A stretch of DNA of 34,163 nucleotides, taken from Pseudomonadota bacterium. GTDB lineage: Bacteria; Pseudomonadota; Gammaproteobacteria; Thiotrichales; Thiotrichaceae. The stretch lies in contig PDPH01000027.1 of the NCBI GenBank assembly GCA_002747435.1, positions 1 to 34,163 of the forward strand, written 5' to 3'. The translations under genes and the position numbers were made by a program. Position 1 is the first letter of the stretch. Each line of letters starts with the position of its first letter. Of this stretch, positions 15,538-25,358 are shown piece after piece. Below the pieces are notes generated by a model, which had not been told where the DNA came from, made no database searches, and saw only the letters and a program-made list of their open reading frames with translations.

Positions 15538-17082
15538 ATGAACAAAGCAGTCATTGCTGCCGGTCACGCCCTGACCGCTGAAGCAGCACAACACATTTTG
15601 CAAGCGGGAGGTAATGCGGCTGATGCAATGGTAGCGGCACTGTTTACTGCTTGTGTGGTCGAGCCAGTATTAGCCTCTTTAGGCGGCGGCGGATTTGCCC
15701 TAGTCCAAGCGGCTGCGGGGGGCAAAGCTGAATTACTGGATTTTTTCACGCAAACCCCTTTACATAAAACCAGCCCAGAAGACGCTGATTTTTATGCCGC
15801 TACGGTCGACTTTGGTAGCGCCACACAAGACTTCCATATTGGAACTGGTTCCATTGCAACGCCTGGCATGATCAGTGGCCTATTTGAGCTACACCGTCGT
15901 CATGGCTCTTTACCCATGCGCGAGCTTACTGCATTTGCAGCACAACAAGCCAAGCAAGGCGTGCCAATCTGCGCCTATCAGGGGTATATACTGTCCCTAG
16001 TTGAGCCTATTTTTCTATCAACGCCTGCCGCAAAACAATTATATGAAAGTGCTAACCAAACCAATAAAGTCTTGCAAGCAAGTGAACTATTAGTAAATCC
16101 TGCTTTAGCTGATACATTGGAAATATTAGGTCTGGAAGGTGAGCGCTTATTTTATGAAGGTGAGATTGCCGCTGCCATGTGTGCTCAATGCGCTCAAGGA
16201 GGGCATTTGCAAACACAGGATTTGCTAGATTATCGCACCGAGCTACGTCATCCGCTGACATTCCATTATAAAGATTGGCAAATACTCACTAACCCACCGC
16301 CAGCAGCAGGTGGCAGCTTAATCAGCTTTGCCCTAAGTTTATTGCAAACATTAGCCCCCCATTTAGGCCGTTTTGCGAGTCGTGAGCATGTATTGGCCGT
16401 GCGGGAAGCGCTAGCCTTGACGCAAGAAGCACGCCTTGCAAATACACTTGCCAATGGTATACCCGATTTTTTAGCACTAGCTGACCCCGCATTGATTCAG
16501 CGTTATCAAGCCGAAGTTTTACAGCGTAGCCGCGCTTATCGTGGCACAACACATATTTCTATACTGGATGCCCAAGGTAATGCCGTTTCAGCCACCGTTT
16601 CCAATGGCGAGGGATGTGGACATATTGTTCCGGGTACGGGTTTCATGCTGAATAATATGCTGGGCGAGGAGGACTTAAATCCCAATGGCTTCTTTCGCTG
16701 GCATTGCAATGAACGCATGAGCTCCATGATGTCGCCAACGATTGCGCATCACCCACAAGGCGATTTAATGGTACTAGGCACAGGCGGCTCGAATCGTATT
16801 CGCTCTGCAATTGTGCAAGTCTTGTTAAATTTGCTGCACTATGAGCTGTCAGTGACTGAAGCTGTTGATGCAGCGCGTCTGCATGTTGAGCAGGATATGA
16901 CTTATATTGAAGGCGGTTTTAGTACAGAAGCAGCACAAGCCTTGATTGAATACAGCCCAGCCTATCGCCAATGGGATCAGCAAAATATGTTTTTTGGTGG
17001 AGTGCATACGGTTACGCGGCGTAAAGGTCAAAGCACGGGCGCAGGCGACTCGCGTCGAGGTGGTGTTGCTGTAGTAGTTTAA
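15538..17082 (+). CDS. Gamma-glutamyltransferase family protein, no signal peptide
   Basis: An Ntn-hydrolase of 514 residues. Members cleave themselves before a Thr, which then acts as nucleophile on gamma-glutamyl substrates such as glutathione. The cleavage site is GTTHIS, with the nucleophile at about Thr337, followed by the small subunit with SNGEGCGHIVPGTGFMLNN and LGTGGSNRIRSA, which form the oxyanion and substrate pocket. The N-terminus starts directly with the conserved AAGHALTAEAAQHIL and has no signal peptide, unlike periplasmic E. coli Ggt, so a cytoplasmic location is inferred. The enzyme may use another gamma-glutamyl or acyl substrate. It is transcribed alone, with only a weak GGA ahead of the ATG. 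Confidence 0.88.
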   Translation: MNKAVIAAGHALTAEAAQHILQAGGNAADAMVAALFTACVVEPVLASLGGGGFALVQAAAGGKAELLDFFTQTPLHKTSPEDADFYAATVDFGSATQDFHIGTGSIATPGMISGLFELHRRHGSLPMRELTAFAAQQAKQGVPICAYQGYILSLVEPIFLSTPAAKQLYESANQTNKVLQASELLVNPALADTLEILGLEGERLFYEGEIAAAMCAQCAQGGHLQTQDLLDYRTELRHPLTFHYKDWQILTNPPPAAGGSLISFALSLLQTLAPHLGRFASREHVLAVREALALTQEARLANTLANGIPDFLALADPALIQRYQAEVLQRSRAYRGTTHISILDAQGNAVSATVSNGEGCGHIVPGTGFMLNNMLGEEDLNPNGFFRWHCNERMSSMMSPTIAHHPQGDLMVLGTGGSNRIRSAIVQVLLNLLHYELSVTEAVDAARLHVEQDMTYIEGGFSTEAAQALIEYSPAYRQWDQQNMFFGGVHTVTRRKGQSTGAGDSRRGGVAVVV

Positions 17083-17132
17083 TCAAAGTTTTATCGATGA
17101 CAAATAATACCAAAGCCGGTTAAATAATCGGC

Positions 17133-18422
17133 TCACTCTCCCCTCAAGCGCCGCAATTTCTCTGCGATTTTAAGCTCCAAGCCCCGCTCAACGGGTTCAT
17201 AATAACGCCGCCCTTGCAAACCTTCTGGAAAGTAACACTCACCCGCCGCATAAGCATCCGGCTCGTCGTGGGCATAACGATAGTTTTTGCCATAGTCTAA
17301 TTTTTTCATAAACTGCGTCGGGGCATTACGCAAGTGCATAGGCACATCCAAAGAACCAGATTGTTTAGCATCAGCCATTGCCGCTTTATAAGCCTTATAC
17401 ACCGCATTACTTTTAGGCGCACAAGCCAAATACACCACCGCCTGCGCCAGCATTAATTCCCCTTCTGGGCTACCCAAGCGCTCATAAGCATCCCAAGCAT
17501 TTAGCGCCAAAGCTAAACCACGCGGATCAGCATTACCAATATCCTCACTCGCTATACGCACGACACGTCTAGCGATATACAGCGGATCACAGCCCCCCTC
17601 CAACATGCGACACATCCAATACAGAGCGGCATCCGGGTCAGTACCGCGCACGGATTTATGCAAGGCTGAAATCTGCTCATAGAATAAATCGCCACCTTTA
17701 TCAAAGCGTCGTGGTGACTCACTGGCCACTTCCTGTACCGTTTGCTCACTAATCAACAAACGACCATCAGGCATCGCCTCTGCCAAATCAGCCGCAATTT
17801 CTAGCCAATTTAAGGCACGCCGTGCATCCCCATCCGCCATTGCCACCAAATGACTCAGCGCTGCCTCATCTATTTGCAAACTACGTTGCCCCAGACCCTT
17901 TTCACTATCCTGCAAAGCCTGCTGCAAAATCGTTCGAATCTCTTCCTCTCCCAACGAGCGCAATACATAAGTACGTACCCGCGATAACAAAGCATTATTT
18001 AATTCAAAAGATGGATTCTCAGTCGTCGCACCAATAAAAATCAGCACACCCGACTCAATATGCGGCAAAAAAGCATCTTGCTGCGCTTTATTGAAACGAT
18101 GTACTTCATCTACAAATAAAACCGTAGGCTTGCCCAACTGTACACGATTTTTCTCCGCTACATCGACTGCTGCACGAATATCTTTCACACCGGCCAATAC
18201 AGCCGACAGTGTCAAGAATTCCGCTCCCCAATAATGGGCAATTAAGCGTGCTAGTGTAGTCTTGCCTGTCCCGGGTGGCCCCCAGAACAACATGGAATGT
18301 AGATGCTCCTCTTCCAGCGCACGCCGTAAAGGTTTACCCATCGCCAGCAGATGAGACTGCCCCGCATAAGCTGTTAAGCGACGGGGACGCATACGTTCAG
18401 CGAGGGGAATATAGTGAGACAA
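17133..18422 (-). CDS. rarA: Replication-associated recombination protein A (AAA+ ATPase)
   Basis: RarA/MgsA acts at stalled replication forks together with SSB and RecA. The 429 residues are the family length. Walker A GPPGTGKTT is at about 48-56, Walker B LFVDEVHRFN follows, then the sensor segment GATTENPSFELN, and the C-terminal region with ISALHKSVRGTDPDAALYW, DPLYIARR and APKSNAVY is typical. The start is TTG 18422, with AGGAG 11 bases upstream; the first ATG is ten codons further in and would cut the conserved start (IPLAERMRP). It follows lolA, as in other gammaproteobacteria, but a palindromic repeat separates them. Confidence 0.96.
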   Translation of the reverse strand: MSHYIPLAERMRPRRLTAYAGQSHLLAMGKPLRRALEEEHLHSMLFWGPPGTGKTTLARLIAHYWGAEFLTLSAVLAGVKDIRAAVDVAEKNRVQLGKPTVLFVDEVHRFNKAQQDAFLPHIESGVLIFIGATTENPSFELNNALLSRVRTYVLRSLGEEEIRTILQQALQDSEKGLGQRSLQIDEAALSHLVAMADGDARRALNWLEIAADLAEAMPDGRLLISEQTVQEVASESPRRFDKGGDLFYEQISALHKSVRGTDPDAALYWMCRMLEGGCDPLYIARRVVRIASEDIGNADPRGLALALNAWDAYERLGSPEGELMLAQAVVYLACAPKSNAVYKAYKAAMADAKQSGSLDVPMHLRNAPTQFMKKLDYGKNYRYAHDEPDAYAAGECYFPEGLQGRRYYEPVERGLELKIAEKLRRLRGE

Positions 18423-18448
18423 GGAAAGTGGAACTCCTGTGGGTTAAT

Positions 18449-18544
18449 CCCTCACCCCAGCCCCACCTCTCCCACAATGGTAGAGGAGAAGTAAGCGCTT
18501 AATTTTTAGCCTATCGCTTTCTGGAAGAGGATTTGGGGTGAGGG
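18449..18544. repeat. REP/MITE-like palindromic repeat between lolA and rarA
   Basis: The ends CCCTCACCCCA (18449-18459) and TGGGGTGAGGG (18534-18544) are perfect 11-bp inverted copies. Inside lie smaller arms (CCTCT/AGAGG and AAGCG/CGCTT), so the whole 96 bases can fold into a branched hairpin. Ends of this CCCTCACCCC type are known from dispersed palindromic repeats in many proteobacteria. Only one copy is in the window. Confidence 0.7.
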
Positions 18545-18560
18545 GGAGAACATTTAAACT

Positions 18561-19199
18561 TTAACTAGGCTGCCCAATCACATCAGCATTAGCAGGCGGT
18601 GTGAACCGGAAGCGTTGTGGTGCCATCGGTATATTTAAACGCATGCCCTGGAAATGAATATAGGTCTGTTGACCAAATTTATCTTCTAATACCATCTCCT
18701 GAATACCTTTTTGGCTAATACCCAAATCCATGACGGTAAAGTCTGAATCACGTTTGTGTGGTGTTAGGCGAAACCATTCCAGACTGCTGCCATCGGCTTG
18801 CATTTCCTGCACTACAAATTGGCGCTCAACGGGCTGTTTGCTCAATAACATGCCGACTGGTGCGGCTGACAAGGCTTGCGTCATGGGCTTAACAGTAACC
18901 TGATCCAGCTCTACATCGTACACCCACACATTTTTGCCATCTGCTACAATTTGGTGTGAATCGGGTGCTGCATATTCCCAACGAAAACGGCCAGGGCGTT
19001 GTAGAAAAACCGTACCGCGTGACTTTTGTTTAAGCACACTGTGTTGGTCAAAAACTTCCTGAATAAAACCAGCTTGCATGGTGTTAACTGTAGTAAAAAA
19101 CTCATTCAGGCGCTGCCGTCCCCCTTCTGCCAACGCACTGTGGGAGACACTGAATACCAACAACATGGCGGCTACTTTGCCCCATAATGATTTTGTCAT
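18561..19199 (-). CDS. lolA: Outer-membrane lipoprotein carrier protein LolA
   Basis: A periplasmic chaperone that takes lipoproteins from the LolCDE exporter to LolB at the outer membrane. The 212 residues begin with a Sec signal peptide (basic MTKSLWGK, hydrophobic core, cut after about SHSALA at residue 24). The mature part has the LolA pattern FTTVNTMQAGFIQEVFDQ, then GRFRWEYAAPDSHQIVADGKNVWVYD, as in the half-open beta-barrel that binds acyl chains. It starts 29 bases after ftsK on the same strand, the conserved ftsK-lolA order. Confidence 0.95.
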   Translation of the reverse strand: MTKSLWGKVAAMLLVFSVSHSALAEGGRQRLNEFFTTVNTMQAGFIQEVFDQHSVLKQKSRGTVFLQRPGRFRWEYAAPDSHQIVADGKNVWVYDVELDQVTVKPMTQALSAAPVGMLLSKQPVERQFVVQEMQADGSSLEWFRLTPHKRDSDFTVMDLGISQKGIQEMVLEDKFGQQTYIHFQGMRLNIPMAPQRFRFTPPANADVIGQPS

Positions 19200-19228
19200 A
19201 ATCTATCGTAATCCTTGTTTTCTGCTTG

Positions 19229-21769
19229 TTAATCGAGTTCAACGGGTGGCGGAGCGAGTACATCGCGCGTACCATTCGGCAAAACCGGCGTAACCACACC
19301 GGCAATTTCCATGTCTTCAATCATGCTGGCTGCACGGTTATAGCCCACCTTGAGTCGCCGTTGTAGGTAAGAAATAGAAGCGCGCCGCGATTCTGTGACA
19401 ACTTTGACTGCTTCGTCATACAAAGGGTCAGCTTCCTCACCCGCACTTAGCGGCTCCAGACCTGGAATAGCATCCGAACCACCACCTGTATCAGCTAGGA
19501 CACCATCAACATACTCCGGTTCCCGCTGCTGTTTGAGATAATTAGCGACATCTTCGACTTCCTGATCAGTCACCAGCGCACCGTGTACCCGTTGAGGAAT
19601 CGAGGTTCCGGGAGGCATATACAACATATCACCATAACCGAGCAACTGTTCCGCACCGCCCTGATCAAGAATAGTACGTGAGTCAATTTTGGTAGACACT
19701 TGGAAAGCAATACGGGTGGGAATATTCGCTTTGATCAAGCCAGTTATGACATCAACCGATGGACGCTGTGTCGCCAAAATCAAATGTATACCAGCCGCCC
19801 GTGCTTTCTGTGCCAAACGTGCAATCAGCTCTTCTACCTTCTTGCCCACGACCATCATCATGTCAGCGAATTCATCCACCACAATGACAATATAAGGCAA
19901 GGTTTCCAAGGGTTCGGGGTGCATGTCCACTGACTTACTCATATCGAATAGCGGATCCATAATAGGATCACCGCGCTCCTCTGCCTCGCGTACTTTCTGA
20001 TTAAATCCACCAATATTACGCACCTTAAGCTTGGACATTAGCAAGTAGCGTCGCTCCATTTCTGCAACTGACCAACGCAGCGCATTGGCTGCATCCTTCA
20101 TATCAGTCACTACGGGTGCCAATAAATGTGGAATATGCTCATAACTGCTTAATTCCAACATCTTAGGATCAATCATAATCAAACGCACTTCTTCCGGCGT
20201 TGATTTATATAGCAGACTCAGCAGCATGGCATTGACCGCCACTGACTTGCCCGAGCCAGTTGTACCTGCCACCAGCAAGTGAGGCATACGTGCCAAATCA
20301 GCCACAACCGGATTACCCGCAATATCTTTACCCAAGCACAGCGTCAGTGGGGAAGGGCTTTTCTTATAAGCACTGGACTCAATCATTTCACTGATAGTCA
20401 CCACATCACGCTTTTCATTTGGCACTTCAATACCAATGGTCGGTCGCCCCGGAATCACCTCGACCACCCGCACGCTGGAGACACACATATTACGAGCCAA
20501 ATCATTCGCTAAACCAGATACCTTGCTGGCCTTGGTACCATCTGGTAATTGCAATTCAAAACGTGTAATGACAGGGCCTGGATCACAAGCCACCACTTCC
20601 GTCTCTTTCACACCATAATGCCCTAGCGTCTCAATCAGACGTGTTGCCAATACACTCAATGACTCTTTGGATTGAGTCACCCGCTCCTTAGCAGGGGGTG
20701 GTGGCTTCAGCAATGACACACGCGGCAAGGTAATCAAACCATCCTTATGACCCGGACGCATAAACTGATAATCATCACGTGGACGCTTTAGCTTTTCCTC
20801 AACAACAGCCTCCTGTTTTGCTTGAGCAGGTGCAGAAGATTTTTTAGGTGTTTCTCTGGAGCTTTTAGTGGAACTCGCTGCTAAAGCCTGCGTCATTTCA
20901 TGGGCATGGGAATTGTCGGTTTGCTTAGCATCAAGCTCATTCTCATTATCGAATAAAGGGTCATGTGTCGCGTACAAATCTTCATCCAGTGGATTGGTTT
21001 TACGCTTGGGCAATAAACTACCCTCTTTGGCGCTCATATCACGTACTTTACCCAATAAAGCGCCTATTTTACCAACAGAATCACGGCTACCGCGCAATAA
21101 GTTCTTACTCACTGACAAAGCTGCTTCTGAACTACTACTAATCGCAGGGGCATGCTTTTGCTTAGCACCTTGCACCTTATCCAATAGCTTAAGGGTAAAA
21201 TCACCGATCTTTTCAGTGACCTCGCCCCAATGAATATCCCCTACTAGGGTAATCCCCCCCAAGAAGAGTGATAACAAAATCAGCAAAGCGCCATAAAAAT
21301 CCAGCACAGTACGTTGCAAACCATTCGCTACCACAGCCCCCAAAATACCGCCACCGACTGGGTAAAATAACATTTCTGCCAAGCCACTTCCGGCCAACAG
21401 GGTAAATACAGCACCGATCACGGTAATAACACTATTAAGGCCGCCAATGGGATTATTCGGCATGCGCAAGTGTTTAGGAGGCTGATTAAAAGCACTTAAA
21501 CCTAATGCCACCACGACTAATGGCACGGCATAAGCGACATAGCCTAATAAGCCATATAAAAAGTCAGCAATATACGCACCCATGCAGCCTATTTTATTGA
21601 CACAAGCACCGACATGATTGCTATTGCTGTGAAAAATACCAGGGTCAACCCGGTCATAAGTCAGCAATGCAATAATTAACAAGACGGCAATGCCAATGGC
21701 AATAATAGTGGTAGCCTGTTGCAGACTCGCTCTTTTACGCTGGTTTAGTTTGATCTGATCCTTGCTCAA
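19229..21769 (-). CDS. ftsK: DNA translocase FtsK
   Basis: A septal DNA pump that clears the chromosome from the division plane and activates XerCD at dif. Its 846 residues begin with four to five membrane segments within about 20-175. A variable charged linker (about 180-345) is much shorter than in E. coli FtsK (1329 residues total). The RecA-like motor has Walker A GTTGSGKS at 502-509 and [11 protein letters not shown] as Walker B. The C-terminal winged-helix gamma domain ([30 protein letters not shown]) recognises KOPS. The start is TTG 21769 with AAGGAAG eight bases upstream. lolA and rarA follow. Confidence 0.97.
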   Translation of the reverse strand: MSKDQIKLNQRKRASLQQATTIIAIGIAVLLIIALLTYDRVDPGIFHSNSNHVGACVNKIGCMGAYIADFLYGLLGYVAYAVPLVVVALGLSAFNQPPKHLRMPNNPIGGLNSVITVIGAVFTLLAGSGLAEMLFYPVGGGILGAVVANGLQRTVLDFYGALLILLSLFLGGITLVGDIHWGEVTEKIGDFTLKLLDKVQGAKQKHAPAISSSSEAALSVSKNLLRGSRDSVGKIGALLGKVRDMSAKEGSLLPKRKTNPLDEDLYATHDPLFDNENELDAKQTDNSHAHEMTQALAASSTKSSRETPKKSSAPAQAKQEAVVEEKLKRPRDDYQFMRPGHKDGLITLPRVSLLKPPPPAKERVTQSKESLSVLATRLIETLGHYGVKETEVVACDPGPVITRFELQLPDGTKASKVSGLANDLARNMCVSSVRVVEVIPGRPTIGIEVPNEKRDVVTISEMIESSAYKKSPSPLTLCLGKDIAGNPVVADLARMPHLLVAGTTGSGKSVAVNAMLLSLLYKSTPEEVRLIMIDPKMLELSSYEHIPHLLAPVVTDMKDAANALRWSVAEMERRYLLMSKLKVRNIGGFNQKVREAEERGDPIMDPLFDMSKSVDMHPEPLETLPYIVIVVDEFADMMMVVGKKVEELIARLAQKARAAGIHLILATQRPSVDVITGLIKANIPTRIAFQVSTKIDSRTILDQGGAEQLLGYGDMLYMPPGTSIPQRVHGALVTDQEVEDVANYLKQQREPEYVDGVLADTGGGSDAIPGLEPLSAGEEADPLYDEAVKVVTESRRASISYLQRRLKVGYNRAASMIEDMEIAGVVTPVLPNGTRDVLAPPPVELD

Positions 21770-21861
21770 CGGTCTTGCTTCCTTCGTTTTTCCCGGCGAT
21801 TATTACTTTACCTTGCCCAAAGGCTCACATAGGATAACTGCCCTAATTAGATGACAAATAA

Positions 21862-22851
<990 letters not shown>

Positions 22852-22865
22852 GCAAAGCTGACATC

Positions 22866-23624
22866 ATGGTGTCCAAATCATTCAGTTTATATTTGCTCAA
22901 TCCTACCCAGCCGGATGAACCCTTTCCTCCGCACGAAAACGCTTGGGATGAGCCCAATGGCTTATTGGCGGTCGGTGGTGACTTAAGTTTACAACGCTTA
23001 AGTAATGCTTACCGTCAGGGTATCTTTCCCTGGTTTGAAGCGAATGAACCGATTTACTGGTGGAGTCCCGATCCACGTGCGGTACTCTTTCCAGAAAAAA
23101 TTCGGATTACCCGTAGCTTACGTAAATCTATCCGTAATAAAGGCTATCAATTGGCCTTTGATCGCAATTTTCGTGCAGTGGTACGTGCTTGTGCAGCACC
23201 ACGCAGTTACACCAATAGCACTTGGATTACTAAAGCTATGTACACTGCTTATGCCCGCTTACATGATGCGGGCATGGCACACTCTGTAGAAGTTTACTCA
23301 CCCGATGGGCAAGAATTGCTAGGCGGCTTATATGGAGTCGCTAATGGAGGCATCTTCTGCGGTGAATCCATGTTTAGCCGCGCAGCCGATACCTCAAAAA
23401 TTGCCTTGATTGCCTTGGCTTACCATTTGCAACAATGGGGATTCGACCTAATTGACTGCCAAATTCTCAACCCGCATTTAGCCAGCATGGGGGCTGAAAA
23501 TATTTCCAGAGCAGCTTTTTTAAACAGCCTGCGCGCTCATCCTAATACGCCTCCAGCCTGTGACTGGAAAATGGATAACAGCGCGGATTTATCTTGTTGG
23601 AAGCCACGCGCCTTAGGCAGTTGA
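22866..23624 (+). CDS. aat: Leucyl/phenylalanyl-tRNA--protein transferase
   Basis: Attaches Leu or Phe to proteins with N-terminal Arg or Lys, marking them for ClpAP by the N-end rule. The 252 residues carry the family hallmarks: FPPHENAWDEPNGLLAVGGD, YRQGIFPWFEANEPIYWWSPDPRAVLFP, then AMYTAYARLHDAGMAHSVEV, LLGGLYGVANGGIFCGESMF, and the acidic DCQ segment (DLIDCQILNPHLASMGA). It follows trxB by 14 bases and is likely co-transcribed. No strong ribosome binding site is visible before ATG 22866. Confidence 0.96.
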   Translation: MVSKSFSLYLLNPTQPDEPFPPHENAWDEPNGLLAVGGDLSLQRLSNAYRQGIFPWFEANEPIYWWSPDPRAVLFPEKIRITRSLRKSIRNKGYQLAFDRNFRAVVRACAAPRSYTNSTWITKAMYTAYARLHDAGMAHSVEVYSPDGQELLGGLYGVANGGIFCGESMFSRAADTSKIALIALAYHLQQWGFDLIDCQILNPHLASMGAENISRAAFLNSLRAHPNTPPACDWKMDNSADLSCWKPRALGS

Positions 23625-23664
23625 GCATGAGTATGCTAAGTCCCGTGCGATCAGTTAGTGCCAA

Positions 23665-24432
23665 TCATTTCTTCATAAACTGCTGCATACCTTGCTGCTG
23701 TTCAACCGTCGCAAAGCACAAGCCAAAGGCCTGACTTTCCATTAAACAGGCTTTATCTAAATCCATAGCTTGCCCTTGTTGTACCAAACGCTTGCATAAA
23801 CGCACGGCTGTTTTGCCTTGCTTGCTAATAGTTCGGGCTAAGTCTAAAGCCTGATCTGCTAGCTGCTCAGCGGTATAAACATGATTAACTAACCCCCAAT
23901 CGCAGGCTTCTTGTGCCGTCAATTGTCGAGCAGTTAATAATAATTCCAGTGCTTTGGCTCGCCCAAGCAAACGAGTCAGTCGCTGCGTACCACCAAAACC
24001 AGGCGTTACGCCCAAACCGACTTCAGGTTGCCCAAAACGCGCATGATCCGCCGCGAGAATCCAGTCACAACTCATTGCCAACTCACAACCACCTCCCAGA
24101 CAAATACCATTCACCACAGCAATCACAGGTATCGGTAAAGCTTCCAAGCTAGCAAAAGCCCGCATGCCGCGCTGAGAGAAGGCTTCTGCCTGCATAGGCG
24201 AGAAATCATACATTTCCTTAATATCCGCCCCCGCAACAAACGCTTTTTCACCCGCACCTCTGAGCAATAAAACACGCGCATCCTCTTGTTGCGCCAAACG
24301 ATCAATAGCACTTTGTAAGGCTGAAAGCGTTTCACTATTCAGTGCGTTATAACTTGTAGGGCGATTGATCGTCAGTTGATAAATGCCCGTGTCCAAGGCT
24401 TGTAATAAAACTGTTTGATCTTCCATTTCCAT
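23665..24432 (-). CDS. Enoyl-CoA hydratase/isomerase (crotonase family)
   Basis: Expected to hydrate crotonyl-CoA or similar enoyl-CoA to the 3-hydroxyacyl-CoA. The 255 residues are the standard crotonase length. AGADIKEMYDF is the CoA-binding oxyanion loop, NGICLGGGCELAMSCDW holds the first catalytic Glu, and FGQPEVGLGVTPGFGGTQRL the second; both Glu are present, which favours hydratase activity. It is the last gene of the icmF-hydroxyacyl-CoA dehydrogenase-hydratase row, 15 bases after the dehydrogenase. Two Met codons (24432, 24426) could start it. Confidence 0.92.
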   Translation of the reverse strand: MEMEDQTVLLQALDTGIYQLTINRPTSYNALNSETLSALQSAIDRLAQQEDARVLLLRGAGEKAFVAGADIKEMYDFSPMQAEAFSQRGMRAFASLEALPIPVIAVVNGICLGGGCELAMSCDWILAADHARFGQPEVGLGVTPGFGGTQRLTRLLGRAKALELLLTARQLTAQEACDWGLVNHVYTAEQLADQALDLARTISKQGKTAVRLCKRLVQQGQAMDLDKACLMESQAFGLCFATVEQQQGMQQFMKK

Positions 24433-24447
24433 ATTCAGCGCTCAACT

Positions 24448-25302
24448 TTAGCTTTCATAAGTATAAAATCCGCGCCCTGTTTTGCGGCCTAAATAGCCCG
24501 CATCCACCATGCGTCTTAATAAAGGACAAGGCCGGTATTTGCTATCCCCCAAGCCTTCATGCAGCACTTCCATAATGGATAAACAGGTATCCAAACCAAT
24601 CAAATCCGCCAAAGCCAATGGCCCCATAGGATGCGCCATGCCTAATTTCATAATCTCATCAATCGCTTCTGCTGTGGCGACGCCTTCGTACAAAGTAAAC
24701 ACAGCCTCATTAATCATGGGCATTAAAATACGATTAGACACAAACCCCGGACTGTCATTGGCAAGTACAGGCACTTTATTAATCCGCTTGTTTAAGGCAT
24801 ACACACTTTGAAAAGTTGCCTCACTAGTCTGCAAAGCACGAATAATCTCTACCAATTTCATTAGCGGCACAGGATTCATAAAGTGCATACCGATGACTTT
24901 ATCCGGGCGTTGTGTTTCGCGTGCGATGCGCGTTAAAGAAATTGAAGACGTATTAGAAGCAAGAATAGCCTCAGACTGACAATACTGATCTAAACTACGA
25001 AAAATCTCTGCTTTTATCTGCACATTCTCCGACGCAGCTTCAATAACTAAATCCGCTGTATTTAAATCCTGTAAGTCCGTTGTGCTAGTAATGCGCTCCA
25101 AGCTTGCTTGCTTATCTGCTTCGCTGATCACTTCTTTTTTAATTAATCGGCTCAAACTATTGTTAATAGTTGCCAAACCTTTATTTAATGCAGCTTGAGA
25201 AATATCTTGCATCAATACATTAAAGCCGTGAGCCGCAAACACTTGGGCAATACCATTCCCCATAGTACCCGCACCAACAACCGCGATGGTATTTAAAGTC
25301 AT
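24448..25302 (-). CDS. hbd: 3-hydroxybutyryl-CoA dehydrogenase
   Basis: Oxidises or forms (S)-3-hydroxybutyryl-CoA with NAD(P). The 284 residues are typical of the stand-alone short enzyme. The Rossmann motif [16 protein letters not shown] starts at residue 8. [13 protein letters not shown] and [16 protein letters not shown] contain the catalytic Ser and His. The C-terminal domain has [13 protein letters not shown] and the lock [17 protein letters not shown] lies nine bases before ATG 25302. It is 56 bases after icmF and directly before the hydratase, so one operon is likely. Confidence 0.94.
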   Translation of the reverse strand: MTLNTIAVVGAGTMGNGIAQVFAAHGFNVLMQDISQAALNKGLATINNSLSRLIKKEVISEADKQASLERITSTTDLQDLNTADLVIEAASENVQIKAEIFRSLDQYCQSEAILASNTSSISLTRIARETQRPDKVIGMHFMNPVPLMKLVEIIRALQTSEATFQSVYALNKRINKVPVLANDSPGFVSNRILMPMINEAVFTLYEGVATAEAIDEIMKLGMAHPMGPLALADLIGLDTCLSIMEVLHEGLGDSKYRPCPLLRRMVDAGYLGRKTGRGFYTYES

Positions 25303-25358
25303 ATTTTGGATTCCTGCTTAAAAAAACTTATCTTGAATACGCTTTTAAGTTTTCTTCC

